From NCBI RefSeq assembly GCF_022919715.1, contig NZ_CP095042.1:2914001-2978000 (forward strand): a stretch of DNA of 64,000 nucleotides, given 5' to 3'. Within the stretch, counting starts at the first letter, position 1, and each line of letters begins with the position of its first letter. The translations under genes were made by a program, and so were the position numbers. Below, one piece after another: positions 16,171 to 26,933 of the stretch. The stretch is from Agromyces sp. H17E-10. Lineage in GTDB: Bacteria; Actinomycetota; Actinomycetes; Actinomycetales; Microbacteriaceae. The notes below the pieces were generated by a model, which was not told the origin of the DNA, did no database searches, and worked only from the letters and a program-made list of their open reading frames with translations.

Positions 16171-16205
16171 ACGAGGGGGAAGCGGCGATGCCGCTTCCCC
16201 CTCGT
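16171..16205 (+). terminator. Terminator after the WXG100-like gene
   Basis: Perfect 16-pair stem (16171-16186 with 16190-16205) and a 3-base loop, 17 bases after the stop codon. Confidence 0.85.
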
Positions 16206-16241
16206 CGTGCCCGGGGCCGATCCCATGCGATGCTGGACGGC

Positions 16242-16796
16242 ATGAGACTCGAGATCGACGCACCGAACTCCTCCTGGGTGCGCGTGCCGGCCGATGCCGC
16301 CGACGGCGAAGGCGCCGCGACCTGGGCCGGCGAAGTGGTCGCCGGATTCCGGCGTCGGCACCCCGACACGGCCGCCGAGCGCCTCGCCGCCGTGCGAACC
16401 CTCGCCCAGCAGGCGCCGTCGCGCGTGCTGCCCGGCGCCGCGGTCGGCCTGCTCTACCTCCCCGGCCCGGGTGCGGTCGGCCTCATCGCGAGCATCGGCG
16501 TCGCCGATCCGTCGCCGATCGAGGGCTCGCTCGCGAAGGCCCTCCTTGGCGATGCCGAGCTCGAGGGGCGCCCCGTCGTCGACCCGATCGACGTCGCAGG
16601 ACTGGGTTCCGGCATCGCCGTGCGCTGCCGCTTCGCGCCCCAGCCGGGCCTGCGCCCCGCGGCCGGGCTCGCGTACCTGTTGCAGGGGGAGCGGGCGACC
16701 GTCCGCGTCATGGTGAGCCCCGCGCCCGAGGAGCTCGTCGCCCACGCCGCGCCGTCGCTCGACGCGATCGTACGGTCGCTGCGCGTCGTCGACTGA
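16242..16796 (+). CDS. Unrecognised soluble protein beside the type VII-like locus
   Basis: 184 residues from the ATG at 16242; an in-frame ATG at 16188 lies within the terminator stem and is unlikely to be used. No signal peptide or membrane segment is clear. The sequence alternates short beta-type hydrophobic stretches (VGLLYLPGPGAVGLIASIGV, RATVRVMVS) with charged loops, ending DAIVRSLRVVD. I recognise no catalytic motif. It follows the WXG100-like gene by 88 bases across a strong terminator, so it is transcribed separately. A chaperone-like or regulatory partner of the secretion locus is possible, but this rests only on neighbourhood. Confidence 0.65.
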   Translation: MRLEIDAPNSSWVRVPADAADGEGAATWAGEVVAGFRRRHPDTAAERLAAVRTLAQQAPSRVLPGAAVGLLYLPGPGAVGLIASIGVADPSPIEGSLAKALLGDAELEGRPVVDPIDVAGLGSGIAVRCRFAPQPGLRPAAGLAYLLQGERATVRVMVSPAPEELVAHAAPSLDAIVRSLRVVD

Positions 16797-16839
16797 CGCC
16801 CACGGCCCTCGCCGGCCGAACCGCAGCGACGAACCGGCG

Positions 16840-16845
16840 TAGCCT
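16840..16845 (+). promoter_or_regulatory. -10 box for a leaderless gene
   Basis: TAGCCT ends 6 bases before the ATG at 16852, so the transcript would begin at or next to the start codon. No clear -35. Confidence 0.55.
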
Positions 16846-16851
16846 CGAACC

Positions 16852-17340
16852 ATGGCCGACGACGAGCTCCGCACCCGCAACGCCTGGGTCGTCGCGAGCT
16901 TCGCCGCGGCCCTCGACCTCGCGCTCGTGGTGTGCGGCTTCGGGTTCGTCAGCCTCCTCGCCGACGTCGAGGTCGTGGGCGATCCGGCGGTCGGCGCCTT
17001 CGTCGCGCCGGCTGCGGTGGCGGCATCCGTGGCCGCCGTGTTCGTCACGCTCGGGGTCCGGTTGCGGCATCCCGAGCGGATGACGCTCACCGTGCTGGTC
17101 GCCGCCGTCGGGGCTTGGCTCGCGTTCGTGGTCGTCGCGACCGCGGGACGGCTGCTCGGGTCCGCCGACGCCCCGGGGGAGAGCCTCCGGTTCGGGCTCG
17201 TGCTCGGACTGGGCTGGTTCGGCCTGCTCGTGCCGGTCTGCGCGTTCGTCACCGCCGCGTTCGCCGTGCTCGTGGCACGCGGCCGGCAGGGCGGCATGGA
17301 GCGGCCGCGCTGGCCGTGGGAGCACGACGACGAGCGATGA
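16852..17340 (+). CDS. Small protein with four membrane segments, function unknown
   Basis: 162 residues with four hydrophobic segments (about 12-36, 45-68, 78-98, 116-142). The short tail is basic then acidic (RGRQGGMERPRWPWEHDDER). No transporter or enzyme motif is visible. The ATG at 16852 sits 6 bases after a TAGCCT box and has no Shine-Dalgarno sequence, as in a leaderless gene. It lies between two other unrecognised genes on the same strand. Confidence 0.7.
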   Translation: MADDELRTRNAWVVASFAAALDLALVVCGFGFVSLLADVEVVGDPAVGAFVAPAAVAASVAAVFVTLGVRLRHPERMTLTVLVAAVGAWLAFVVVATAGRLLGSADAPGESLRFGLVLGLGWFGLLVPVCAFVTAAFAVLVARGRQGGMERPRWPWEHDDER

Positions 17341-17412
17341 CGCGGATGCCGCGGTCGAGTGCCGCGCCGCGCCGTGCGCGCCGCTGCAGGCATCGCGCGG
17401 CGCCGCGCGCAG

Positions 17413-17418
17413 TATCGT
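17413..17418 (+). promoter_or_regulatory. -10 box for a leaderless gene
   Basis: TATCGT ends 7 bases before the ATG at 17426; no Shine-Dalgarno sequence is present. Confidence 0.5.
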
Positions 17419-17425
17419 GATCCCG

Positions 17426-18085
17426 ATGGAGGGTTCGGTCGAGGCGCGCGTGAGCCACGAGGTCGACCGCTGGCTGCAGTGGCTGCCGCGGTGGCGGCCC
17501 GGGAGTCATCGCGCCCGCACGCGGCTCTGCCAGCGCTGCTTCGGGTCGCCGATCATCGCAGCGGCGGGCCTCGACGTCGATGTCCCGCATCCCGTGCAGC
17601 ACGCGTTCTCGATGCGCATGAAGGGCATCATCGACGACGCCGTCGACGACTACACGGCGCGCAACCTGCCCATGCTGCACCGCGAGATCCGCCTCGCCGA
17701 GGAGCGCAAGGCGCGCCGGCCCTACCGTGCGGGCGAAGGGCTCGACCCCGAGTACCTCGGGCTCGAGCTCGACCCCGAGCCGGTGCCCGACCAGCCGTTC
17801 CTGTTCACGCTCGGCGGCCTCGAGGCCGACACCGCCGCGGAGGCGAACGAGCCCGCGCCCCGCCCCTTCACGCCCGAGGAGAAGGAGGCGCTGCGTGAGG
17901 AGGTCCGTCTCGCCGACGACTTCGCGAAGCAGCTCGGCCGGCGCATCTGCGTCGAGCTCGCCCAGCACCGCTACCGCATCGGCAACGCGATCGAGCGTCT
18001 CGTCGAGCCCCAGGTCGCCGACATGCTCGCCGACCTCGACCGCGAGCTCGACGCACCAGGCTGGGCCGGAGGTGCACCGGGCTGA
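17426..18085 (+). CDS. Unrecognised cytoplasmic protein upstream of the str operon
   Basis: About 219 residues from the ATG at 17426. An in-frame GTG at 17417 overlaps the -10-like TATCGT, so the later start is preferred. No membrane segment. Early part: RWLPRW-like aromatic stretch then CQRCFGS, a CxxC that could bind metal alone or with partners. Middle: basic helical region (REIRLAEERKARRPYRAGEG). C-terminal half: long charged helices (PEEKEALREEVRLADDFAKQLGRR) ending near a Gly-rich tail. No known family recognised. It precedes the rpsL promoter by about 35 bases and may be a conserved neighbour in the family. Confidence 0.65.
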   Translation: MEGSVEARVSHEVDRWLQWLPRWRPGSHRARTRLCQRCFGSPIIAAAGLDVDVPHPVQHAFSMRMKGIIDDAVDDYTARNLPMLHREIRLAEERKARRPYRAGEGLDPEYLGLELDPEPVPDQPFLFTLGGLEADTAAEANEPAPRPFTPEEKEALREEVRLADDFAKQLGRRICVELAQHRYRIGNAIERLVEPQVADMLADLDRELDAPGWAGGAPG

Positions 18086-18118
18086 GCCGGCGCCGGCACC
18101 CCGCGACCCGCCCGCCGT

Positions 18119-18147
18119 TTGACCGCGAGGTTACGGGGTATTACCAT
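18119..18147 (+). promoter_or_regulatory. Predicted str operon promoter
   Basis: TTGACC (18119-18124), 17-base spacer, TACCAT (18142-18147). This is the best -35/-10 pair in the window apart from groES. The leader to rpsL is about 160 bases, with AAGGAG before the GTG start. Confidence 0.7.
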
Positions 18148-18312
18148 AGATCGGGTGTGCGCGTTCACGCGTGCACATTCGGGTGCCTGCGGAGTTCCGC
18201 GGCTCACCCCCACGGCATACCCACCACCGAAGGCGCAGCAGTTCTGCGGCGCCGGTGGGTCTGATGTGAAATCCATCACCGCTGTCACCGTGCAGCACAA
18301 CAAGGAGAAGCA

Positions 18313-18687
18313 GTGCCAACCATTCAGCAGTTGGTCCGCAAGGGTCGCTCGCCGAAGGTCACCAAGACCAAGGCTCCCGCCCTGAAGGCCAACCCCCAGC
18401 AGCGCGGCGTGTGCACGCGTGTGTACACCACCACCCCGAAGAAGCCGAACTCCGCGCTCCGCAAGGTCGCCCGTGTGAAGCTCTCGAACGGCACCGAGGT
18501 CACCGCCTACATCCCCGGTGAGGGCCACAACCTGCAGGAGCACTCGATGGTGCTCGTCCGCGGCGGTCGTGTGAAGGACCTCCCCGGCGTCCGCTACAAG
18601 ATCATCCGCGGTGCGCTCGACACGCAGGCCGTGAAGAACCGCAAGCAGGCTCGTAGCCGCTACGGCGCGAAGATGGAGAAGAAGTAA
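18313..18687 (+). CDS. rpsL: 30S ribosomal protein S12
   Basis: Decoding-centre protein (124 residues). GTG start with AAGGAG 7 bases upstream. The [10 protein letters not shown] loop is present; both lysines tied to streptomycin sensitivity are wild type (K43, K88), and D89 is the residue methylthiolated by RimO in other bacteria. First gene of rpsL-rpsG-fusA-tuf. Confidence 0.98.
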   Translation: MPTIQQLVRKGRSPKVTKTKAPALKANPQQRGVCTRVYTTTPKKPNSALRKVARVKLSNGTEVTAYIPGEGHNLQEHSMVLVRGGRVKDLPGVRYKIIRGALDTQAVKNRKQARSRYGAKMEKK

Positions 18688-19157
18688 TGCCTCGCAAGGG
18701 TCCCGCTCCGAAGCGCCCCGTCGTCGCCGACCCGGTGTACGGCTCGCCGGTCGTCAGCCAGCTCGTCAACAAGATCCTCGTCGACGGCAAGAAGGACCTC
18801 GCGCAGCGCATCGTCTATGAGGCGCTCGAGAACGTCGCCGCCAAGTCCGGCCAGGACGCGGTCGCCACCCTCAAGAAGGCGCTCGACAACGTGCGCCCCA
18901 CCCTCGAGGTGCGCTCGCGCCGCGTCGGCGGTTCGACCTACCAGGTCCCCGTCGAGGTCAAGCCGCACCGCGCGAACACCCTGGCGCTCCGCTGGCTCAC
19001 CAGCTACGCCAAGGCCCGCCGCGAGAAGACCATGACCGAGCGTCTCACCAACGAGATCCTCGACGCCTCGAACGGCCTCGGTGCCGCGGTCAAGCGCCGC
19101 GAAGACACGCACAAGATGGCCGAGTCGAACCGCGCGTTCGCCCACTACCGCTGGTAG
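18687..19157 (+). CDS. rpsG: 30S ribosomal protein S7
   Basis: 156 residues, the usual length. Binds the 3' major domain of 16S rRNA and nucleates head assembly. [10 protein letters not shown] start and [20 protein letters not shown] end are as in the family. Its ATG overlaps the rpsL stop by one base (TAATG), implying translational coupling. Confidence 0.98.
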   Translation: MPRKGPAPKRPVVADPVYGSPVVSQLVNKILVDGKKDLAQRIVYEALENVAAKSGQDAVATLKKALDNVRPTLEVRSRRVGGSTYQVPVEVKPHRANTLALRWLTSYAKARREKTMTERLTNEILDASNGLGAAVKRREDTHKMAESNRAFAHYRW

Positions 19158-19164
19158 TCGGGCC

Positions 19165-19200
19165 GGGTGGATGCCGCGGCGCGAGTCGCGGCATCCACCC
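19165..19200 (+). other. Stem-loop between rpsG and fusA
   Basis: Perfect 14-pair stem (19165-19178 with 19187-19200) and an 8-base loop, starting 8 bases after rpsG and 41 before the fusA start. There is no T run, so it may attenuate transcription or mark an RNA processing site rather than end the operon. Confidence 0.7.
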
Positions 19201-19241
19201 TCCCTCTCACTTCCGTTCCTGAACCTTCCGGAGGAACCCCC

Positions 19242-21356
19242 GTGGCACAAGACGTGCTCACCGACCTGAGCAAGGTCCGCAACATCGGCATCATGGCGCA
19301 CATCGATGCCGGCAAGACCACCACCACCGAGCGCATCCTGTTCTACACGGGCGTCAACCACAAGCTCGGCGAGACGCACGACGGCGCCTCGACGACCGAC
19401 TGGATGGAGCAGGAGAAGGAGCGCGGCATCACGATCACGTCTGCCGCCGTGACCTGCTTCTGGAACAAGAACCAGATCAACATCATCGACACCCCCGGCC
19501 ACGTCGACTTCACGGTCGAGGTCGAGCGCTCGCTCCGCGTGCTCGACGGCGCCGTCGCCGTCTTCGACGGCAAGGAGGGCGTCGAGCCCCAGTCCGAGAC
19601 GGTGTGGCGTCAGGCCGACAAGTACAACGTGCCGCGCATCTGCTTCGTCAACAAGATGGACAAGCTCGGTGCCGACTTCTACTTCACGGTCGACACGATC
19701 GTCTCGCGCCTCGGTGCGAAGCCGCTCGTGCTGCAGCTCCCGATCGGCGCCGAGAACGACTTCATCGGTGTCGTCGACCTGATCGAGATGCGCGCCCTCG
19801 TGTGGCCCGGCGACGCCAAGGGCGACGTGACCATGGGCGCCAAGTACGAGGTCCAGGAGATCCCCGCCGACCTCAAGGAGAAGGCCGACGAGTACCGTCA
19901 GGTCCTCCTCGAGACCGTCGCCGAGACCGACGACGCGCTGCTCGAGAAGTTCTTCGGCGGCGAAGAGCTGACCGTCGCCGAGATCAAGGGCGCCATCCGC
20001 AAGATGGTCGTCAACTCGGAGATCTACCCGGTGCTCTGCGGCTCGGCGTTCAAGAACCGCGGCGTGCAGCCGATGCTCGACGCGGTCATCGACTTCCTGC
20101 CGTCGCCGCTCGACGTCCCCGCCATCGAGGGCCGCAACCCGCGCAACGAGGAAGAGATCATCGAGCGTCACCCCGACGCCAACGACCCCTTCGCCGCGCT
20201 CGCGTTCAAGGTCGCGGTTCACCCCTTCTTCGGTCGCCTCACCTACGTGCGCGTCTACTCGGGTCACCTCGACTCGGGTGCCCAGGTCGTCAACTCGACC
20301 AAGGGCAAGAAGGAGCGCATCGGCAAGATCTTCCAGATGCACGCCAACAAGGAGAACCCGGTCGACTCGGTCACCGCGGGCAACATCTACGCCGTCATCG
20401 GCCTCAAGGACACGACCACGGGCGACACGCTGTGCGACCCCGACAACCAGGTCGTGCTCGAGTCGATGACGTTCCCCGAGCCCGTCATCGAGGTCGCCAT
20501 CGAGCCGAAGACCAAGGCCGACCAGGAGAAGCTGGGCACCGCGATCCAGAAGCTCGCCGAAGAGGACCCGACGTTCCGCACCGAGCTCAACCCCGAGACC
20601 GGCCAGACCGTCATCAAGGGCATGGGCGAGCTGCACCTCGACATCCTCGTCGACCGCATGAAGCGGGAGTTCAAGGTCGAGGCCAACGTCGGCAAGCCGC
20701 AGGTCGCCTACCGCGAGACGATCCGTCGCGCGGTCGAGCGTCACGACTACACCCACAAGAAGCAGACGGGTGGCTCGGGCCAGTTCGCGAAGATCCAGTT
20801 CGCGCTGGAGCCGCTCGAGGTCGAGGGCGACAAGATCTACGAGTTCTCGAACGAGGTCACGGGTGGTCGCATCCCCCGCGAGTACATCCCCTCGGTCGAC
20901 GCGGGCTTCCAGGACGCCATGCAGTACGGCATCCTCGCCGGCTTCCCCATGGTGGGCGTCAAGGCGCGCCTCCTCGACGGTGCCGCCCACGACGTCGACT
21001 CCTCGGAGATGGCGTTCAAGATCGCCGGTTCGATGGGCTTCAAGGAAGCCGCTCGGAAGGCGAACCCCGTTCTGCTCGAACCGCTGATGAGCGTCGAGGT
21101 CCGTACTCCCGAGGAGTACATGGGCGACGTCATCGGCGACCTGAACTCGCGCCGCGGCCAGATCCAGTCCATGGAGGACGCCGCCGGTGTGAAGGTCGTG
21201 CGTGCGCACGTCCCGCTCTCGGAGATGTTCGGTTACATCGGCGACCTGCGGTCGAAGACCTCGGGCCGCGCCGTGTACTCGATGGAGTTCGAGAGCTACG
21301 CGGAGGTCCCGAAGGCTGTGGCCGACGAGATCGTCCAGAAGAACAAGGGCGAATGA
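19242..21356 (+). CDS. fusA: Translation elongation factor G
   Basis: Ribosomal translocase GTPase, 704 residues. The GTG at 19242 follows GGAGGAA by 5 bases; the in-frame ATG at 19167 lies inside the intergenic stem-loop and is rejected. G1 is AHIDAGKT (19-26), then RGITITSAA (switch I), DTPGHVDF and NKMDKLGAD. Domain IV keeps the [10 protein letters not shown] and [11 protein letters not shown] stretches. Third gene of the str operon. Confidence 0.98.
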   Translation: MAQDVLTDLSKVRNIGIMAHIDAGKTTTTERILFYTGVNHKLGETHDGASTTDWMEQEKERGITITSAAVTCFWNKNQINIIDTPGHVDFTVEVERSLRVLDGAVAVFDGKEGVEPQSETVWRQADKYNVPRICFVNKMDKLGADFYFTVDTIVSRLGAKPLVLQLPIGAENDFIGVVDLIEMRALVWPGDAKGDVTMGAKYEVQEIPADLKEKADEYRQVLLETVAETDDALLEKFFGGEELTVAEIKGAIRKMVVNSEIYPVLCGSAFKNRGVQPMLDAVIDFLPSPLDVPAIEGRNPRNEEEIIERHPDANDPFAALAFKVAVHPFFGRLTYVRVYSGHLDSGAQVVNSTKGKKERIGKIFQMHANKENPVDSVTAGNIYAVIGLKDTTTGDTLCDPDNQVVLESMTFPEPVIEVAIEPKTKADQEKLGTAIQKLAEEDPTFRTELNPETGQTVIKGMGELHLDILVDRMKREFKVEANVGKPQVAYRETIRRAVERHDYTHKKQTGGSGQFAKIQFALEPLEVEGDKIYEFSNEVTGGRIPREYIPSVDAGFQDAMQYGILAGFPMVGVKARLLDGAAHDVDSSEMAFKIAGSMGFKEAARKANPVLLEPLMSVEVRTPEEYMGDVIGDLNSRRGQIQSMEDAAGVKVVRAHVPLSEMFGYIGDLRSKTSGRAVYSMEFESYAEVPKAVADEIVQKNKGE

Positions 21357-21491
21357 CCCTCCCTGGCGGGGGCCTCGGCCCACTGCCCGCACGAACCTTC
21401 CGGTTCGCGTAACATAACAACACAACCCCGTAGCACGCCGGTCGCAATCCAGCGCCCGGAGTTCCTACACGAGTCCTGAGGAGGACCCACA

Positions 21492-22682
<1,191 letters not shown>

Positions 22683-22703
22683 TCTTCGCGATACGCGACC
22701 TGT

Positions 22704-22736
22704 GAGGGGGTCGGGCCTTTCTGGCCCGGCCCCCTC
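22704..22736 (+). terminator. str operon terminator
   Basis: Fourteen-pair stem (22704-22717 with 22723-22736, one G-T pair), loop TTTCT, 22 bases after tuf. Confidence 0.85.
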
Positions 22737-22741
22737 CGTCG

Positions 22742-22747
22742 TACGCT
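22742..22747 (+). promoter_or_regulatory. -10 box upstream of the acyltransferase gene
   Basis: TACGCT ends 8 bases before the ATG at 22756, directly after the tuf terminator; near-leaderless arrangement. Confidence 0.5.
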
Positions 22748-22755
22748 GAGAGGCG

Positions 22756-23967
22756 ATGGGCGGTTCCCCCACCCTCCTCGCACGATCGGCGGTACGTCCC
22801 GAGATCCAGGCGCTCCGGGCCGTGGCCGTGGGCTCGGTCGTGCTCCATCACGGATGGCCGGCGGTGGCGCCGGCCGGGTACATGGGCGTCGACGTCTTCT
22901 TCGTCGTCTCGGGCTTCCTCATCACCGGGTTGCTGCTCCGGCAGGCGCAGCGCGAGGGGCGCATCTCGCTGCGGGACTTCTACCTGCGACGTGCGCGCCG
23001 CATCCTGCCGGCGGCGATCGCGACGCTCGCCGTCATCTCGGCGCTGACCCTGCTCGTCGTGCCGCAGCGGGAATGGCGTCAGTGGTTCCGCGAGATCGTC
23101 GCGAGCGCCCTCTACTACGAGAACTGGCAGCTCGCGGTCGATTCGCAGATCCCGCGGCGGGCCGACCTCGAGTCGACCCCGGTGCAGCACTTCTGGTCGC
23201 TCTCGGTCGAGGAGCAGTTCTACCTGTTCTGGCCGTTGCTGCTCATCGCCGCACTGTGGTTCGCAACCCGCAGCGGCTCCTCGTCGTCGACCGTCGTGCT
23301 GATGCTCGTCGGGGTGACGACCGTCGCGTCGTTCGTGCATTCGATCGCGCTCACGGCGCAGGACCCCAACCTCGCGTACTTCTCGACGCCGGCGCGCACG
23401 TGGGAGTTCGGCGTCGGCGGCATCCTCGCGGCAGTCGGCGAACGGATGTCGCGTCGGGGCGCCCGCGCCGGCCTGCGGGCGGCCGTGTCCTGGGCGGGCC
23501 TCGCCCTCATCGTGGTGCCGATCGCGACCTTCCGGGCGCCCGAGAGCTTCCCCGGCTTCGTCGTGCTCCTGCCCGTGGCGGGCACGCTGGCCGTCATCTG
23601 GGCGCGGATGCCCGAGGTGGCGTGGTCGCCCGCACGCGTCGCGGGGCTCCGGCCCGTGCAGTGGATGGGCGACGTGTCGTACTCGCTCTACCTGTGGCAC
23701 TGGCCGATCTTCATGTTCGTGCCGTACTTCACCGGCGTGCCGAGCCCGCCGTGGCTCATGGTGCTGCTGGTCGGCCTGTCGTTCGCGGTCGCCGGACTCT
23801 CGAAGCGGTTCGTCGAGGATCCGTTCCGCCACGGCCGCCGTGGCCTGCGACTCCGGCCGGTGTTCCTCCTGTCAGGACTCGCCGGCATGATCGTCGTCAT
23901 CGTCGGGGCCGGGATCGTCGCACCCGGGATCGCCGGCGAGCGGCCGGTCGCGTGCGATCGCGAGTGA
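22756..23967 (+). CDS. Acyltransferase-3 family integral membrane protein
   Basis: 403 residues with about ten membrane segments. N-terminal family signature: [10 protein letters not shown] (R21), LHHGWP (H31/H32) and [14 protein letters not shown]. Further on, [17 protein letters not shown] and [12 protein letters not shown] are classic OafA/OatA-type motifs. These enzymes move acetyl or other acyl groups across the membrane to cell-wall or exported glycans. Many relatives of this kind carry a C-terminal SGNH domain of about 200 residues; here the frame stops after the last membrane segment (ending [10 protein letters not shown]), so this is either a stand-alone form or a truncated one. It is convergent with the osmC-like gene, 14 bases away. 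Confidence 0.88.
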   Translation: MGGSPTLLARSAVRPEIQALRAVAVGSVVLHHGWPAVAPAGYMGVDVFFVVSGFLITGLLLRQAQREGRISLRDFYLRRARRILPAAIATLAVISALTLLVVPQREWRQWFREIVASALYYENWQLAVDSQIPRRADLESTPVQHFWSLSVEEQFYLFWPLLLIAALWFATRSGSSSSTVVLMLVGVTTVASFVHSIALTAQDPNLAYFSTPARTWEFGVGGILAAVGERMSRRGARAGLRAAVSWAGLALIVVPIATFRAPESFPGFVVLLPVAGTLAVIWARMPEVAWSPARVAGLRPVQWMGDVSYSLYLWHWPIFMFVPYFTGVPSPPWLMVLLVGLSFAVAGLSKRFVEDPFRHGRRGLRLRPVFLLSGLAGMIVVIVGAGIVAPGIAGERPVACDRE

Positions 23968-23981
23968 CGCGGGCGGCCGCG

Positions 23982-24440
23982 TCAGTGCATCTCGGTGCCG
24001 TCGATCGTCGTGTGCACGTCGATCGCGCCCTCGACGCTGCGGCCCACCGTGCACGCCCGCTCGATCGAGCGCACCATGATGTCGAGGAGCTTCTCCCGCT
24101 CGGCGGGCTCGAGCCCCGACAGGTCGACGACGAGCTCCTCGGCGATGCGTTCGTAGCGGTTGGATGCCTCCTCCGACTGCCCGTGCGCCCACACCGTGAG
24201 CTCGGCGTCGTCGCCGAGCCGCCGCGTCATGGGCCGGTCGACCGAGAGCCCGACGCACCCGGCGAGGGCGAGCTTCAAGAGCTCGCCGGGGGAGAAGTGC
24301 TCGCCCTCCACGTCGAGGCCGCCGATCGCGACGGTCGCGCCGCGTGCATTGCGCCCGACGTAGCGGCGGGTGCCGATGCGCGTCGCCGAGACGCTGCCCG
24401 GCCCCTCGTGCGAACTCGGCTTCGGCTGCGTGTCGGTCAT
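23982..24440 (-). CDS. OsmC-family protein
   Basis: 152 residues on the minus strand. The two conserved cysteines of OsmC/Ohr proteins are present: C62 in LALAGCVGLSVDR and C130 in SIERACTVGRSV. The family reduces organic hydroperoxides using these cysteines, with dithiol cofactors. The sequence is closer to general OsmC-like proteins than to Ohr. The ATG at 24440 has AGGAGGAACC just upstream on its strand. It stands alone between the acyltransferase and the S10 operon leader. Confidence 0.88.
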   Translation of the reverse strand: MTDTQPKPSSHEGPGSVSATRIGTRRYVGRNARGATVAIGGLDVEGEHFSPGELLKLALAGCVGLSVDRPMTRRLGDDAELTVWAHGQSEEASNRYERIAEELVVDLSGLEPAEREKLLDIMVRSIERACTVGRSVEGAIDVHTTIDGTEMH

Positions 24441-24977
24441 CGCGGTTCCTCCTCGGTCGATGCGGTCCCACCTCCATCATGCCCGGGTTCGGCGAGGCGG
24501 CATCCGCTGCACCGGAACGGGCTGCCGGGCCGTGAAACTGCGGGCTCGCTGGGAGTCGTGCGAGCGCGACACGCCCGGGTTGCACGGACACGTCGGATAT
24601 GGCAAACTCGTTGAGTTCGACATTTCGAACGCGGGCCCTCGTGCGCGCGTTCGGATCACTGTCAGGCAGTGCATAGCCACCCGCCGTTCCGAATGGGGCG
24701 CCGCCGGGGTCAGGTTAGGCCGCAGGCAGGAGAACACACAACCGACAACCACACGCCCGGGGCGACCCGTGCGCGTGCGCGCCGGTTGGGGCTCGAAGGT
24801 CGAGCGTGTCGAGAGCACCGCCCCGGGTGACCGGGCGGGTGGTTTCGACAGGCTCGATCACCGGCCTTTGACAGAAGAACAGTGGTGCTTCACACGGAGT
24901 GACACGGTGTGGCAGCTACACCCGGCGTCCGATGCCCTCGGAAGGGGTATGACGCCTTGACAGAGAGAGAGTCAGCA
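24441..24977 (+). other. 537-base region ahead of the S10 operon
   Basis: No credible gene. It holds the start region of the osmC-like gene (left end), an AT-richer patch at about 24595-24635, and a REP-like element at 24841-24864. Two perfect TTGACA hexamers lie at 24868-24873 and 24958-24963, but neither has a convincing -10; the second is too close to rpsJ to be its promoter. CATAGC at about 24670 is a weak alternative -10. The S10 promoter must be in here, but I cannot place it. Confidence 0.6.
24841..24864 (+). repeat. REP-like dispersed intergenic element (S10 leader copy)
   Basis: Begins GGTTTCGAC and ends with the 13-mer at 24852-24864, which is repeated exactly at 40060-40072 upstream of rpsM. 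The GGTTTCGA head recurs at 55427 and 55453. Confidence 0.6.
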
Positions 24978-25286
24978 ATGGCGGGACAGAAGATCCGCAT
25001 TCGACTGAAGTCGTATGACCACGAGGTCATCGACACCTCGGCGCGCAAGATCGTCGACACGGTGACCCGCGCGGGCGCCACGGTCGTCGGCCCCGTGCCG
25101 CTTCCGACGGAGAAGAACGTGGTGTGCGTCATCCGCTCGCCCCACAAGTACAAGGACAGCCGCGAGCACTTCGAGATGCGCACCCACAAGCGTCTCATCG
25201 ACATCGTGGACCCGACGCCCAAGGCCGTCGACTCGCTCATGCGTCTCGACCTCCCGGCCGACGTCAACATCGAGATCAAGCTCTGA
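24978..25286 (+). CDS. rpsJ: 30S ribosomal protein S10
   Basis: 102 residues, the standard length; also the NusE antitermination factor. Starts [19 protein letters not shown]. The ATG at 24978 has only a purine run (GAGAGAGAG) as ribosome binding site. First gene of the S10 operon. Confidence 0.98.
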   Translation: MAGQKIRIRLKSYDHEVIDTSARKIVDTVTRAGATVVGPVPLPTEKNVVCVIRSPHKYKDSREHFEMRTHKRLIDIVDPTPKAVDSLMRLDLPADVNIEIKL

Positions 25287-25294
25287 GGTAACAG

Positions 25295-25954
25295 ATGTCT
25301 TCCGCTACCAAGAACGTGAAGGGCCTGCTCGGCACGAAGCTCGGCATGACCCAGGTGTGGGACGAGAACAACAAGCTCGTCCCGGTGACGGTCATCGAGA
25401 TCGCGCCCAACGTGGTCACCCAGATCCGCACCGCTGAGAAGGACGGCTACGAGGCCGTCCAGATCGCCGCCGGCGCCATCGACCCGCGCAAGGTCTCGCA
25501 GCCGCTCAAGGGTCACTTCGAGAAGACGGCCGGCACCACGCCCCGTCGTCACGTCACCGAGATCCGCACCGCCGACGCCTCGAGCTACGAGGCCGGCCAG
25601 GAGCTGACCGTCGACGGTACCTTCGAGGCCGGCCAGCTGGTCGACGTCGTCGGCACCTCGAAGGGCAAGGGCTTCGCCGGTGTCATGAAGCGCCACAACT
25701 TCAAGGGCGTCTCCGCTTCGCACGGTTCGCACCGCAACCACCGCAAGCCCGGTTCGATCGGTGCTTCGTCGACCCCCAGCCGTGTCTTCAAGGGCATGCG
25801 CATGGCCGGTCGCATGGGTGGCGAGCGCGTCACCGTGCTGAACCTCCGCGTGCACGCCGTCGACGCCGAGAAGGGCCTCATGCTCGTCAAGGGCGCCGTT
25901 CCCGGTGCGCGCGGCCGTCTCGTTTTCGTTCGCAACGCAGTGAAGGGGGCGTAG
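25295..25954 (+). CDS. rplC: 50S ribosomal protein L3
   Basis: 219 residues. [15 protein letters not shown] start and the [32 protein letters not shown] loop region (split here in family terms around residues 145-175) that reaches the peptidyl transferase centre. Eight bases after rpsJ. Confidence 0.97.
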   Translation: MSSATKNVKGLLGTKLGMTQVWDENNKLVPVTVIEIAPNVVTQIRTAEKDGYEAVQIAAGAIDPRKVSQPLKGHFEKTAGTTPRRHVTEIRTADASSYEAGQELTVDGTFEAGQLVDVVGTSKGKGFAGVMKRHNFKGVSASHGSHRNHRKPGSIGASSTPSRVFKGMRMAGRMGGERVTVLNLRVHAVDAEKGLMLVKGAVPGARGRLVFVRNAVKGA

Positions 25955-25957
25955 TCC

Positions 25958-26617
25958 ATGGCTACCGCCAACACCATCGACGTTCTCGACGCGACCGGCA
26001 AGAAGTCCGGCTCGGTCGAGCTGCCCGCCGAGCTCTTCGACGTGCAGACCAACGTGCCGCTCGTCCACCAGGTCGTCGTCGCCCAGCTCGCGGCCGCGCG
26101 CCAGGGCACGCACAAGACCAAGAACCGCGGCGAGGTCTCGGGTTCGGGCCGCAAGCCCTTCAAGCAGAAGGGCACCGGCCGTTCGCGCCAGGGCTCGGTC
26201 CGCGCTCCCGAGCACAAGGGCGGTGGCACGGTCCACGGCCCGCAGCCGCGCGACTACTCGCAGCGCACCCCCAAGAAGATGATCGCCGCGGCGCTCCTCG
26301 GTGTGCTCAGCGACCGCGCCCGCGGTTCGCGCATCCACGCCGTCGAGGGTTTCGTCGCCGGTGACGTCGCGAAGACGAAGGACGCCGTCGCGCTGCTCGG
26401 CAAGATCGCGCCGGCGAACCGCTTCCTCGTGGTCCTCGCCCGTGGCGAGGAGCTCAGCGAGCGTGCCGTCCGCAACATCGAGACCGTGCACGTGCTGCCG
26501 GTCGACCAGCTGAACGCCTACGACGTGGTCGTCGCCGACGACATCGTCTTCAGCACCGCCGCCCTCGAGGCCTTCGTGGCCGCGAAGACGGCGAAGAAGG
26601 AAGAGGTCTCGGCATGA
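25958..26617 (+). CDS. rplD: 50S ribosomal protein L4
   Basis: 219 residues; lines the exit tunnel and in E. coli represses the S10 operon. The tunnel loop is seen at residues about 48-85 ([20 protein letters not shown], then [10 protein letters not shown]). Three bases after rplC; its stop overlaps rplW. Confidence 0.97.
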   Translation: MATANTIDVLDATGKKSGSVELPAELFDVQTNVPLVHQVVVAQLAAARQGTHKTKNRGEVSGSGRKPFKQKGTGRSRQGSVRAPEHKGGGTVHGPQPRDYSQRTPKKMIAAALLGVLSDRARGSRIHAVEGFVAGDVAKTKDAVALLGKIAPANRFLVVLARGEELSERAVRNIETVHVLPVDQLNAYDVVVADDIVFSTAALEAFVAAKTAKKEEVSA

Positions 26618-26916
26618 GCGCCGCACAGAACAAGGACCCGCGCGACATCATCATCGCGCCGGTCGTCTCGGAGAAGAGCTACGGCCTGATCGACGAGGGC
26701 AAGTACACGTTCATCGTGGACCCCCGCTCGAACAAGACCGAGATCAAGCTCGCGATCGAGAAGATCTTCAACGTCCAGGTGGCGTCGATCAACACCCTGA
26801 ACCGTCAGGGCAAGACCCGCCGCACCCGGTTCGGCATGGGCAAGCGCAAGGACACCAAGCGCGCGATCGTCACCCTCAAGTCCGGCTCGATCGACATCTT
26901 CACGGCTGTCGGCTAA
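26614..26916 (+). CDS. rplW: 50S ribosomal protein L23
   Basis: 100 residues. Sits at the tunnel exit and is the docking site for trigger factor and SRP. Has [27 protein letters not shown] and the arginine-rich [15 protein letters not shown] loop. ATGA overlap with rplD. Confidence 0.97.
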   Translation: MSAAQNKDPRDIIIAPVVSEKSYGLIDEGKYTFIVDPRSNKTEIKLAIEKIFNVQVASINTLNRQGKTRRTRFGMGKRKDTKRAIVTLKSGSIDIFTAVG

Positions 26917-26933
26917 GGAGCAGAGGTAGAACT

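Noticed and set aside
24958..24963. Perfect TTGACA just before rpsJ as a promoter -35
   Set aside because: It lies 15 bases from the rpsJ start, leaving no room for a -10 and start site.
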